A stretch of DNA of 64,000 nucleotides from UBA4742 sp037138595 (GTDB lineage: Bacteria; Actinomycetota; Acidimicrobiia; Acidimicrobiales; Acidimicrobilacustridaceae). The stretch is taken from NCBI GenBank assembly GCA_037138595.1, contig JBAXIB010000003.1, positions 89,302 through 153,301 on the forward strand, in the 5' to 3' direction. Position 1 is the stretch's first letter. Each line of letters starts with the position of its first letter. The notes below the pieces were generated by a model, which worked only from the letters and a program-made list of their open reading frames with translations, did no database searches and was not told where the DNA came from. The position numbers were made by a program, and so were the translations under genes. Below, piece after piece: positions 9,340 to 17,271 of this stretch.

Positions 9340-9828
9340 CTAGCTCAGTGCCGGCGATCCGGTAAATGGTTCAGGATCGGAAGCGACTGGAATCATCGGG
9401 CGAGCCCAACTCATGACCGCAGAAAGGTTGGTAGTGAGCTCACGCCACTGATCGGGATCCCACCCTTGGGCGGTGCCTTCGACCGCGTGCGCTTGGTTCA
9501 CGTGAACGAGCGCTGGCAGGCTTGCGATTCCCAACGCGTTGACCGCGACGCGATCAGGATCGACGAAAACCAGAAACTCTTCGGCCAGCGGCCCCAGAAA
9601 TTGATTGGCATCGTCGACATCGGCGGTGACGATGAATGCGACGCGGCAGTCGGCACCGGCGTATTCGCGCAGCACCCGAGTAGCGGTCGACAAGATCCAT
9701 GAACTCTCGTAGGTATAGGGATCCAAGACGACTGCGACGAGATGGAACATCGTGGTCCATTCGGCGACGGTGCGCGGTTCGCGCCCGATGGCGGATAGGA
9801 CTAAGTCGGCGGAAACGTCAGTGGCCAC
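9340..9828 (-). CDS. Thioredoxin-fold-like protein, uncharacterised
   Basis: A 162-residue protein whose core (FHLVAVVLDPYTYESSW, CRVAFIVTADV, EEFLVFVDPDRVAVNALGIASLPALVHVN) follows the beta-alpha-beta order of a thioredoxin or TlpA fold, with the cis-Pro segment SLPALVHV. The CXXC active site is absent, YESSW being in its place, so it is unlikely to be a disulfide oxidoreductase. GTG at 9828 is chosen because TACCTT lies 7 bases upstream; GTG at 9867 and ATG at 9750 are alternatives. The function is unknown. Confidence 0.6.
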   Translation of the reverse strand: MATDVSADLVLSAIGREPRTVAEWTTMFHLVAVVLDPYTYESSWILSTATRVLREYAGADCRVAFIVTADVDDANQFLGPLAEEFLVFVDPDRVAVNALGIASLPALVHVNQAHAVEGTAQGWDPDQWRELTTNLSAVMSWARPMIPVASDPEPFTGSPALS

Positions 9829-9835
9829 GGAGCAG

Positions 9836-9841
9836 AAGGTA
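9836..9841 (-). promoter_or_regulatory. TACCTT, probable -10 of leaderless thioredoxin-like gene
   Basis: Seven bases before GTG 9828; it decides this start over GTG 9867. Confidence 0.45.
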
Positions 9842-9902
9842 GCGCGGCTAGGTTCCTGTCGGCACACTCGGCACTGGCCCAGATGGGTAACGGAGGAAGA
9901 CG

Positions 9903-10343
9903 ATGGTCGTTGGTATCGTGGATTCGACTGGTTACAACATTGTTTTGCTATTGCACATCATCTTTGTGATCGTGGCTTTCGGCGGACTGTTCCTAGCCCC
10001 GATGCTTTCCCGTGTCGACGGAGCCCAGACTTCGGTGGCTGCGGTAATGGTGAAATACGTCCAGCGAGTAGCGCTGCCAGCCTTGATTCTCGCTGGGGTC
10101 GTTGGCTTCGCACTCATCTCGATGAGCGGCGAAAAATACAAGTTCGACCAAGCGTGGATCGGGCCAGCGATGTTGCTGTGGTTGATCGAGATTGCCCTGA
10201 TGCTGGTCGGAATCGTGCCTGCGCAAAAAAAGGTTGCAGCGGGAGATGCTTCGGCCGCGAAAATGCTTCCGATGATGACTGGCGTGTCGCATTTGATCTT
10301 GATCGTCGTGGTCGGATTGATGGTGTTCAAGCCGGGCGCATGA
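9903..10343 (+). CDS. Small integral membrane protein, DUF2269-like
   Basis: A 146-residue protein with four probable transmembrane helices (about 10-33, 55-76, 88-108 and 125-143). The opening helix, with LLLHIIFVIVAFGGLFL, resembles DUF2269 and related four-helix membrane proteins that begin with a Leu-His pair followed by Gly-Gly. GGAGGAAG precedes the ATG at good spacing. No catalytic residues are apparent. Confidence 0.75.
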   Translation: MVVGIVDSTGYNIVLLLHIIFVIVAFGGLFLAPMLSRVDGAQTSVAAVMVKYVQRVALPALILAGVVGFALISMSGEKYKFDQAWIGPAMLLWLIEIALMLVGIVPAQKKVAAGDASAAKMLPMMTGVSHLILIVVVGLMVFKPGA

Positions 10344-10386
10344 TGTCGTCGTGACCTGGGCTATTCCTAGGGTGTCATCCGCGCGG

Positions 10387-10392
10387 TAGCGT
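10387..10392 (+). promoter_or_regulatory. TAGCGT, probable -10 of leaderless eIF-2B-like gene
   Basis: Six bases before ATG 10399, with no purine-rich site between. Confidence 0.5.
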
Positions 10393-10398
10393 CGAGAC

Positions 10399-11199
10399 AT
10401 GCACCCGATCGAGCGACTTCGTTACGTTGCTCGTGCGTCGGGGGCACCGCAACGAGCACTTGTGCAGGAGACTGCAATGGCGCTAGCGAGTTTTGCGGCA
10501 GATCCCCAAGGTCTGGTCACCGCGTGTCGCCGGATCGTGTCGCGTCAACCTTCATCGGGTCCGCTGGTTTGGTTGACGGCACGGGTACTGACAGCGGGTG
10601 ATCCTTCGGCTGAAATTTGGCTCGCCGCTGGTGAAATGCAGGCGGACCCAACTGCGGCAGAGTTGGCTGTTGCGTTACCAGATGACGTGGTGGCAACCGT
10701 GTTGGGGTGGCCCGATGAGATCGCTGCTGCACTGCCACGTCGAGGCGATGTCGAGGTGCTGGCGATTGATACGGGGGGCGAAGCATCGGGTTTGGTCAAC
10801 GCGCTTTGGCGTGCGGATATTGAGGCTACTGATGTCGCTCAAACTGGGCTAGGTGCTGCCGTGGCGGCCAGCGGGGTGGTCCTACTCGAGTCGTCCGCGG
10901 TCGGGCCAGACGAGTTCCTCGCGGTCAGCGGCTCACGAGCGGCGGCGGCAGTCGCCCGACATGTCGGTGTGCCAGTGTGGCTCGTTGTAGGCGTAGGGCG
11001 CCTTTTGCCTCAGCGGATGTGGGATGGGTTGCGCCTTCGGGTCGAGCCGTCAGATCCCTGGGATGCCGACGATGAGATCGTCCCGCTTGATCTGGTTGAC
11101 AACATTGTCGGGCCACGGGGGGTCGAATCGGTTGACGCCGCGTTGCGGCGAACAGATTGTCCGGTTGCTCCGGAGTTGTTTCGCGGCGACGTCTTCTGA
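10399..11199 (+). CDS. eIF-2B-like fold protein, uncharacterised
   Basis: A 266-residue protein. The C-terminal half runs through EVLAIDTGGE, VVLLESSAVGPDEFLAVSGSRAAAAVARHVGVPVWLVV and a final DNIVGPRGVESV. This order resembles the eIF-2B alpha/beta/delta and methylthioribose-1-phosphate isomerase fold, where the protein names a GAD..N..GT site before a gVPvyV strand. The canonical Asp and Cys of the isomerases are not evident. TAGCGT lies 6 bases before the ATG and no Shine-Dalgarno is seen. The function is unknown; a sugar-phosphate or nucleotide-binding role is inference. Confidence 0.55.
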   Translation: MHPIERLRYVARASGAPQRALVQETAMALASFAADPQGLVTACRRIVSRQPSSGPLVWLTARVLTAGDPSAEIWLAAGEMQADPTAAELAVALPDDVVATVLGWPDEIAAALPRRGDVEVLAIDTGGEASGLVNALWRADIEATDVAQTGLGAAVAASGVVLLESSAVGPDEFLAVSGSRAAAAVARHVGVPVWLVVGVGRLLPQRMWDGLRLRVEPSDPWDADDEIVPLDLVDNIVGPRGVESVDAALRRTDCPVAPELFRGDVF

Positions 11200-11216
11200 C
11201 CGATAGCGTGGCGGGC

Positions 11217-11678
11217 ATGTCACGACGAGATCAGATCCGGATGACCGATGACGAGGTGCGCGAGTTTCTCCACTTGCGACAGACCATGAACATCGGTTCG
11301 TTTAGCCCCGATGGCGCTATTCACTTGGTTGCGATGTGGTACGGGTTTTTAGGCGAGAATCCCGCTTTCGAGACCTTCGCCCGCAGTCAGAAGGTGCTTA
11401 ACCTTCGCCGAGATCCTCGGATTACGGTGCTCGTCGAAGACGGCAACGACTACGACAAACTTCGTGGAGTCGAACTCGTCGGGCGCGCAATCATTCACGA
11501 TGATCGCGAAACCCTCATGACCGTGGCTCACAGTGTCGTCGAGCGATACTTTCCGGTCGATAACCCTGACGACATTCCGGCAATCGCTGAAATGCTCGCG
11601 ACGAAGCGCGTTGCAATTGAAATTATTCCCGAGAAGGTTGTGTCATGGGATCACAACAAACTCGGTGGCGTCTACTGA
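11217..11678 (+). CDS. PPOX class F420-dependent oxidoreductase family protein
   Basis: A 153-residue split-barrel flavin or F420-binding protein. It begins MSRRDQIRMTDDEVREFLH and has FSPDGAIHLVAMWYGF, VLNLRRDPRITVLVEDG and VELVGRAIIHDD, the usual strand order of the pyridoxamine-phosphate-oxidase-like F420 enzymes of actinobacteria. TAGCGT 7 bases upstream supports ATG at 11217 over the longer frame. It overlaps nothing and precedes the DUF885-like gene by 19 bases, so the two may share a message. The substrate is unknown. Confidence 0.82.
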   Translation: MSRRDQIRMTDDEVREFLHLRQTMNIGSFSPDGAIHLVAMWYGFLGENPAFETFARSQKVLNLRRDPRITVLVEDGNDYDKLRGVELVGRAIIHDDRETLMTVAHSVVERYFPVDNPDDIPAIAEMLATKRVAIEIIPEKVVSWDHNKLGGVY

Positions 11679-11697
11679 TCGGACTGGTGCGTTGAAC

Positions 11698-12882
11698 ATG
11701 ATGGTTCGTCGCTACTTGGAACTCGGGCTTCGCCTCGGCCGTCACATCGACGGTTACGTCGATGCCTATTACGGACCGCCCGAAATTGCTGATCGAGTAG
11801 CGGCCGAACCCCTGATTGATCCGCTTGCCTTAGTCGCTGATGCGGGACAACTCATTGTTGACCTTGATGGCGGATTGGAAGCAGGTGATCTCGGTGCCAC
11901 GCGTCGTGCATGGTTGCGAGGCCAAGTCATTGGTGTCCACACATCGGCTCGCAAACTCGCCGGCGATGCGATCTCTTATGCCGACGAAGTAGAGCAGTGC
12001 TATGGGGTTCGCCCCACCATGCGAGCGGAGGAAACATTCGAGAATGCACATCGTCGCCTCGACGAAGTCCTCCCCGGTTCTGGTGATCTAGGTGACCGGT
12101 TTATTTCGTGGCGTGAATCTCAAGCAATTCCGCCTGAAAAACTTCAATCGGTCATCGATTCATTTGCTGAGGATTTTCGCGAACGAACGAGCCGACTTTT
12201 CGGGTTACCCGATGGCGAGCGAATTGAATGGGAACTGGCCAGCAACAAACCGTGGTCAGGTTTCAATTACTACCTCGGCGAGTTGCAAAGTCGCGTTGCG
12301 ATAAATATTGATCTGCCGGTATTGAGCCCATCGATCGCTCAGCTCGTGGCTCACGAGGCCTATCCAGGGCATCACACTGAACACACGCATAAAGAGGTTG
12401 GGTTAGTTCGACGTATTGGCCATCTCGAAGAAACCATTTTTTTGGTCGGGACTCCGCAGTGTTTGATCGCTGAGGGGCTGGCTGATCTTGGGCTTGAAGT
12501 CATCGCGGGTGAGCGTCCTGAGGAACTTGTCGCGTCGCATCTTCGACCGCTAGGCGTGCGTTATGACGCGGAAGTTGTTGCTGCGGTTGCCGTTGCGGCG
12601 CAAGCGCTGAACAACGTGCGTGGCAATGTGGCATTTCTTCTGCACGAGCGAGGAGTTGCGGTCGAAGATGCAATTGCCTACGGGCAACGATGGGGTCTGA
12701 TGAGTCGTGATCGCTCGACCAAAATGCTGGAGTTTTTGACTGACCCGACATGGCGTGCGTACATCTCGTGTTACCTCGAAGGACTTCCACTTTGTCGAAC
12801 TTTCGTCGCGGGAGATCCGACACGTTTTTCTCGACTGCTCGATGAGCAGTTACTCCCGAGTGATTTGGCTGCCGCGTCTTGA
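11698..12882 (+). CDS. DUF885-like zinc metallopeptidase
   Basis: A 394-residue protein with HEAYPGHHTEH near residue 220. DUF885 proteins carry HEGxPGHH, a zinc-binding HExxxGHH arrangement, and a downstream Glu; here EGLADLGLE about 40 residues later could supply it. Other parts (YVDAYYGPP, WSGFNYYLGEL) also fit that group. No signal peptide is seen, so it would be cytoplasmic. Two successive ATGs at 11698 and 11701 open the frame. The true substrate is unknown; peptide hydrolysis is inferred from family only. Confidence 0.7.
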   Translation: MMVRRYLELGLRLGRHIDGYVDAYYGPPEIADRVAAEPLIDPLALVADAGQLIVDLDGGLEAGDLGATRRAWLRGQVIGVHTSARKLAGDAISYADEVEQCYGVRPTMRAEETFENAHRRLDEVLPGSGDLGDRFISWRESQAIPPEKLQSVIDSFAEDFRERTSRLFGLPDGERIEWELASNKPWSGFNYYLGELQSRVAINIDLPVLSPSIAQLVAHEAYPGHHTEHTHKEVGLVRRIGHLEETIFLVGTPQCLIAEGLADLGLEVIAGERPEELVASHLRPLGVRYDAEVVAAVAVAAQALNNVRGNVAFLLHERGVAVEDAIAYGQRWGLMSRDRSTKMLEFLTDPTWRAYISCYLEGLPLCRTFVAGDPTRFSRLLDEQLLPSDLAAAS

Positions 12883-12919
12883 CGACGTAATCCCTTGTGA
12901 AAATGCGATGTTGTTTCGA

Positions 12920-14536
12920 CTACGCGATGTTGTCGAGCATCCGCCGAGCGATCACTTTGAGGCAAAGCGTTTCGTCGGCACCTTCGAAGATTGACAGAAC
13001 TCGGGCATCAACGAAGTAGCGGCTGACCGCGTATTCTTCGGCGTAGCCGAATCCGCCATGGATTTGCATGGCTTCACGAGTCACCCATTCGGCGGCTTTA
13101 CAGACGTAAGCCTTGACCATCGACGCCTCGAGCAATCCTTCGCCTCGGCCCATCAAGCGCGCTACCTCATAGGAAAATTGCCGCGCCGCCTGGATGACGA
13201 CGGCCATGCGTCCCAGCTTGACCTGGGTGAGTTGGTACTCAGCGATTGGATGGCCGAATACTACGCGGTCTTGAGCGTATTGACGGGCGTCTTCGTAGGC
13301 CGCTTGCATGACTCCGACGGCGCGTGCAGCGGTTTGTAACCGCCCATTTTCGAATCCGGCCATCTGGTAATAGAAGCCTTTGCCGAGCCCGCCTTCGAGG
13401 CCAACTTGGTTGTCAGCGTCAACAAACCAGTTATCAAACGCGATCTCGTAGGAGTGCATGCCGCGATATCCAATGGTGTCAATGGGCCGGCCTTCCATTT
13501 TTGCGCCGCCCGGCGCACCGATCCCATCGGTGCCAGCGTCAGAGCCGGCCTCCTGCACGAACTCGAATCCGTGACCGTCGGCCACAGGCTTCGGGACAAT
13601 GAACATCGATAAGCCGCGGTGTGTCTTGGAACGATCAGGGTCGGTCCGTGCCAGCAACATGAGAACGTTGGCGCGGGCGCCGAAGGTGCACCAAGTCTTT
13701 ACGCCGTTGATGAGCCAGCCGCCATCAGTTGCCTTGGCGGTGACTTTCACGCCCGCTACGTCGGACCCGAAATCTGGTTCAGTGACCGCGACTGCTGCCA
13801 TGACTTCGGCGCTGGCGAGTCGGGGAAGCCACGATTGCTTCTGATCCTCGGTGCCGCCGGCGAGTAAGGCTCGAGTCAAGATTTCCGGTCGAGTGATGAG
13901 TGAACCGCCGACGCCGAGCGATCCTCGAGCGAGTTCTTCGGTGGCGACGACCATTCCGATGTATTCGCTTTCGCCGCCCTCGCTGTATCCGCCGTACTCG
14001 GCCGGGACGGAAAGCCCGAAGCCGCCCATTTCGGCGAGGCCCGAGATGATCTCTTCAGGGATGTCCTGATTGAAACGGTGGATGTGTTCGGCGACTGGAC
14101 GGATCTTGTCATTGGCGAATCGGCGAAACGTGTCTTGGACCATTTCGAAATCGGGATCGAGATGTCGCGGACCTTCGACCAAGGCAAGGCCACTCAAGAA
14201 TTCGGGATCGCGGTAGGTCATGACAAATTCGCGCGCTTCGTCGAGCACGCTGGCTTCGACTCCCCACGACGATTCGCGTCCATAGAGTTTGCCGGCGAGT
14301 TCGGCCACGGCATCGGCGACGAACGCGCACGTCATGGCGGCTTCGAGGTCGCCATGATCACCGTAGGAAAGCATTGCGCGTCCGGTCGCCACCGCCGCGG
14401 CGGCATGGGCCAAGTCATATGCCAAGACTTGGTTGTCGTCGATTGAACCGCTTGTCGCGAGCGTGCGGGTTCCGGTTTCGACGATCGAGTTGGCGAGTTC
14501 GATCATGGCCTTGGCCAAAGAAAGGTCAGCAGTCAT
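12920..14536 (-). CDS. Acyl-CoA dehydrogenase with N-terminal extension, methylsuccinyl-CoA dehydrogenase-like
   Basis: A 538-residue FAD enzyme. The dehydrogenase core starts near residue 125 (DFEMVQDTFRRFANDKI) and includes VTEPDFGSDVAG, FENGRLQTAARAVGV and the C-terminal MQIHGGFGYAEEYAVSRYFVDARVLSIFEGADE, read here in parts. About 120 helical residues precede the core. Such an extension and the EELARG-GVGGSL-TRPEI pattern are shared with (2S)-methylsuccinyl-CoA dehydrogenase of the ethylmalonyl-CoA pathway, so I favour that subgroup without certainty. TAACCT lies 6 bases before the ATG. It is divergent from a MaoC hydratase, which fits conversion of methylsuccinyl-CoA to mesaconyl-CoA and onward. 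Confidence 0.8.
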   Translation of the reverse strand: MTADLSLAKAMIELANSIVETGTRTLATSGSIDDNQVLAYDLAHAAAAVATGRAMLSYGDHGDLEAAMTCAFVADAVAELAGKLYGRESSWGVEASVLDEAREFVMTYRDPEFLSGLALVEGPRHLDPDFEMVQDTFRRFANDKIRPVAEHIHRFNQDIPEEIISGLAEMGGFGLSVPAEYGGYSEGGESEYIGMVVATEELARGSLGVGGSLITRPEILTRALLAGGTEDQKQSWLPRLASAEVMAAVAVTEPDFGSDVAGVKVTAKATDGGWLINGVKTWCTFGARANVLMLLARTDPDRSKTHRGLSMFIVPKPVADGHGFEFVQEAGSDAGTDGIGAPGGAKMEGRPIDTIGYRGMHSYEIAFDNWFVDADNQVGLEGGLGKGFYYQMAGFENGRLQTAARAVGVMQAAYEDARQYAQDRVVFGHPIAEYQLTQVKLGRMAVVIQAARQFSYEVARLMGRGEGLLEASMVKAYVCKAAEWVTREAMQIHGGFGYAEEYAVSRYFVDARVLSIFEGADETLCLKVIARRMLDNIA

Positions 14537-14559
14537 GGCGAGAGGTTACCGATGGTGCA

Positions 14560-14573
14560 ATGGAGTTCTCCAT
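14560..14573. promoter_or_regulatory. Palindrome ATGGAGttCTCCAT in divergent intergenic region
   Basis: A perfect 6+2+6 inverted repeat lies 24 bases upstream of the acyl-CoA dehydrogenase start, next to its TAACCT hexamer, between it and the divergent MaoC gene. It is a candidate operator. Confidence 0.4.
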
Positions 14574-14716
14574 CCGAGCCCGAATTTGCTGCTGCGGGCC
14601 CCGGCAAATCAGTGATCGGCGGAGCTAGATTCCTCGCGATTGGGACTCCTGTGGAATGGTTGAAGGTTCACGGTTCGTGATCGTCAAGATCCGTTCCATT
14701 GCCTAGAGAAGCCGAG

Positions 14717-15247
14717 GTGCCCGTGCCCGTTTATGACCGTCCATTCGGCCGTCATTTCGAGGATTTTGAAGTGGACGACATTTATCGTCATTGGCCTGGC
14801 AAGACTATTACCGAAGCTGATGACCATCTGTTTTGCATGATCACGATGAACCATCACCCAACGCACACCAATAATTGGTTTGCCGAGCATGAAACTCCGA
14901 TGGGTAAGCCCCTAGTAGTGGGCAACTTGGTGTATTCGCTGGTGTTGGGTATGAGTGTCCCGGACGTGAGCGGTGCGGCCATTGCCAACCTCGAGGTAGA
15001 AACGCTGTTGCACCGCAAGCCAACGTTTCATGGCGACACAATTTATGCCGAGACTCGGGTGTTAGCGAAGAAGGAATCGTCCTCGAAGCCTGACCGCGGC
15101 ATCGTGACGGTTGAGACCAAGGGTATTAATCAGCGGGGCGAAGAAGTTTGTTATTTTCGCCGCAAGGTGATGGTGTGGAAACGCGCCGACGCGCCGCCGC
15201 GGGGGCGACCTTATGACGAGTCGATCTGGACTCATCCCGAAGCCTGA
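14717..15247 (+). CDS. MaoC family hydratase, possibly mesaconyl- or itaconyl-CoA hydratase
   Basis: A 176-residue single-hotdog enoyl-CoA hydratase. GRHFEDFEVDDIYRHWPGKTITEADDHLF carries the hydratase 2 motif region (D and H in the DHLF..MN.HHPTH segment), and GKPLVVGNLVYSLVLGM is the following helix. The sequence type is close to the actinobacterial proteins placed next to leucine- and itaconate-pathway genes, from memory of that family. GTG 14717 is chosen over TTG 14699 because a TAGAGA hexamer lies 7 bases before it; the choice is uncertain. MutY starts 8 bases after its stop. Confidence 0.75.
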   Translation: MPVPVYDRPFGRHFEDFEVDDIYRHWPGKTITEADDHLFCMITMNHHPTHTNNWFAEHETPMGKPLVVGNLVYSLVLGMSVPDVSGAAIANLEVETLLHRKPTFHGDTIYAETRVLAKKESSSKPDRGIVTVETKGINQRGEEVCYFRRKVMVWKRADAPPRGRPYDESIWTHPEA

Positions 15248-15255
15248 AACCGTCG

Positions 15256-16158
15256 ATGACCGACGCGGACCAGATGATCGCTGGGTCGGCGTTGTCGACG
15301 CGTCAGCTCGCGCTGTTGCAGTGGAGCGCAGCGTCGCGACGCGAGCTGCCCTGGCGTGAAACCCGCGACCCATGGTTGGTGTTGGTGAGCGAGTTGATGT
15401 TGGCGCAAACGCAAGTCGAGCGCGTGATCCCAAAATATGTGTCGTTCGTCGAGTTATTCCCAACTGCATCGACGTGCGCGAATGCTTCGGTTGGTGACAT
15501 CGTTCGTGCGTGGGCAGGCCTCGGCTACAACCGCCGCGCCGTAAATTTGCATCGATGTGCGGTGCAGATCGTCGAAACGTACCGAGGCGTGTTCCCCCAA
15601 GGCCTTGCCGAACTGCTGGCGCTTCCTGGGGTCGGCCCCTATACCGCACGAGCGGTTATGGCATTCGCTTGGGATCGTGACGTCGGCGTTGTCGATACCA
15701 ATGCAGGACGCGTCCTCGCTCGCCTCGAGGGTCGATCACTCGCGAGAGCCGAATGTCAATCGCTCGCCGACGCGGCGGTTCCGGCGGGATACGGCTGGGC
15801 TTGGAATCAGGCCATACTTGATCTGGGAGCGACGATTTGTACCAGTCGCGCACCGAAGTGTGCGTTGTGTCCATTGGTCGCTGAATGTGCCTGGAACCGC
15901 TCGGGCTGCGGAGAACCCGATCCGGCGCGAGGTTCGGCGGGCACCAGTGTTGGTCAATCAACCTTTGAAGGCTCGGTTCGCCAAGGTCGAGGGCGGGTTA
16001 TCGCGCACTTGAGTTCGGTTGGTCGCATTCCTGAAAGCGATTTCGACCACGTAGCTGGTTGGCCAGTTGGGGACACCCGAACGCGAGCGATGATCGATTC
16101 GCTGGTGCGCGATGGATTGGCGTTGCGGAGCGCCGACGGCTCGTTGGCGCTTCCGTAG
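15256..16158 (+). CDS. mutY: A/G-specific adenine DNA glycosylase
   Basis: A 300-residue HhH-GPD glycosylase that removes adenine paired with 8-oxoguanine. The catalytic Glu is in SELMLAQTQV near residue 45, the helix-hairpin-helix is LPGVGPYTARAV near 122, the catalytic Asp is in VVDTNAGRVL near 146, and the 4Fe-4S ligands follow C-x6-C-x2-C-x5-C at about 195-212. The C-terminal Nudix-like domain found in longer MutY proteins is absent or strongly reduced, as in many actinobacterial forms. Confidence 0.92.
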   Translation: MTDADQMIAGSALSTRQLALLQWSAASRRELPWRETRDPWLVLVSELMLAQTQVERVIPKYVSFVELFPTASTCANASVGDIVRAWAGLGYNRRAVNLHRCAVQIVETYRGVFPQGLAELLALPGVGPYTARAVMAFAWDRDVGVVDTNAGRVLARLEGRSLARAECQSLADAAVPAGYGWAWNQAILDLGATICTSRAPKCALCPLVAECAWNRSGCGEPDPARGSAGTSVGQSTFEGSVRQGRGRVIAHLSSVGRIPESDFDHVAGWPVGDTRTRAMIDSLVRDGLALRSADGSLALP

Positions 16159-16240
16159 TCATCTGTTTGACGGTGTCGCCGTTTAATGGCCTCGTGGGCC
16201 TTCGGTCTCGCGTGTTTAGATCGTTACCCGACTCAGGTAG

Positions 16241-17122
16241 TTACCTGGCGATGTGGTCAAGTATCAGGCGATTCACGATGTCGGGTTGTTCTACTTGAAT
16301 GAAGTGACCGGCGTTTTCAATGATTTCGATGCGTGAGTCTGGATTCGGCAAATAGTCGAGCGCACCTTCGACTACTTCGATTCCAACACAACCATCGTTT
16401 CGTCCGTGGAGATACAGGGTGGGTTGGGGCGTGGGTGCGTTACACGCGTCTTGTTCTGTTTGCAGTTCGGGCACTTGCAGTTCTGGTTGAAACATCGCTC
16501 GGTAGTAACCGAGCGCCGCCATGAGGTTTTCGTGTTGGCCAAGCGCGTCCTTGACGTGGTTCATGTCCTCCGATTCGTCGTGGCCAGGTGACCAGTCTTT
16601 CCAAAGTTGGGTGACGAAGTCGAGGTCGTTGAGGCCAACAGCGAACTCGGCTAAGACGTTTTGGAAAAAGAACATGTACCACGAGCGTCGAAGTTGCGAA
16701 TAGGTCACCATCGCCGATGCCATAGATGCGAGCGGCGGTACCGCGGCGGTTACCACGCGGCGCCATCGATCGGGGGCAAGGGCAGCGGCGCCGTAGGTCG
16801 CCATCGCTCCCCAGTCGTGCCCGATGATCACCGCGTCGCCGTCACCGCCGAGGACGTCATGTAATGCGACTGCATCGGCGGCTAGCGCACCGAGCTGGTA
16901 GTGCCCGTCTTCGGCCAGCGAGGTTGGGGCGTAGCCGCGCATGAAGGGTGCGACTGCTCGGTAGCCAGCATCGGCGAGCGCTGGCAAAAGGAAGCGCCAT
17001 CCCCATGCGGTATCAGGAAATCCATGGAGGCATAGAGCGAGTGGCCCGGTTCCGGCTTCCAGAAACGCAAAATCGATCTCGTTGGCGCGAATGGCTCCGG
17101 CGGTCATTGGGTAGCTAGTCAT
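16241..17122 (-). CDS. Alpha/beta hydrolase, epoxide hydrolase-like
   Basis: A 293-residue alpha/beta hydrolase. HGFPDTAWGW gives the oxyanion loop, GHDWGAMATYGAA the nucleophile elbow with Asp as nucleophile, and AGHFIQVEQP the catalytic His near the end. An Asp nucleophile after GH and before WG is typical of epoxide hydrolases and haloalkane dehalogenases. ATG 17122 has GGGA a few bases upstream and TAGTTT 8 bases upstream. It is divergent from the MBL hydrolase gene. The substrate is unknown. Confidence 0.85.
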   Translation of the reverse strand: MTSYPMTAGAIRANEIDFAFLEAGTGPLALCLHGFPDTAWGWRFLLPALADAGYRAVAPFMRGYAPTSLAEDGHYQLGALAADAVALHDVLGGDGDAVIIGHDWGAMATYGAAALAPDRWRRVVTAAVPPLASMASAMVTYSQLRRSWYMFFFQNVLAEFAVGLNDLDFVTQLWKDWSPGHDESEDMNHVKDALGQHENLMAALGYYRAMFQPELQVPELQTEQDACNAPTPQPTLYLHGRNDGCVGIEVVEGALDYLPNPDSRIEIIENAGHFIQVEQPDIVNRLILDHIAR

Positions 17123-17177
17123 GGTTCCCGAAACTACTTCGCAACACATGAGTTGTGGTTCTTCGCAGTGACCAGCG

Positions 17178-17195
17178 GGACAACGAGACAGTTGT
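17178..17195. promoter_or_regulatory. Inverted repeat GACAAC-N6-GTTGTC between divergent hydrolase genes
   Basis: Perfect 6-base arms with a 6-base spacer lie midway between the alpha/beta hydrolase and the MBL hydrolase. The layout fits a dimeric repressor site serving one or both genes. Confidence 0.4.
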
Positions 17196-17233
17196 CACAT
17201 TTAGAGACAGGGGACTTGTGCGTGGGTAATCTG

Positions 17234-17261
17234 CCCCCCACTGACATACATCGCTGGGGGG
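17234..17261 (+). promoter_or_regulatory. G/C hairpin next to the MBL hydrolase start
   Basis: CCCCCCA at 17234-17240 pairs with TGGGGGG at 17255-17261 over a 14-base loop. The 3' arm holds the only purine-rich stretch upstream of GTG 17272, so folding could mask the ribosome binding site if the message starts upstream of it. Confidence 0.4.
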
Positions 17262-17271
17262 TGAGCGTTCC

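Noticed and set aside
16190..16205. Weak GGCC...GGCC symmetry between mutY and the convergent hydrolase as a terminator
   Set aside because: Only four base pairs and no T-run.
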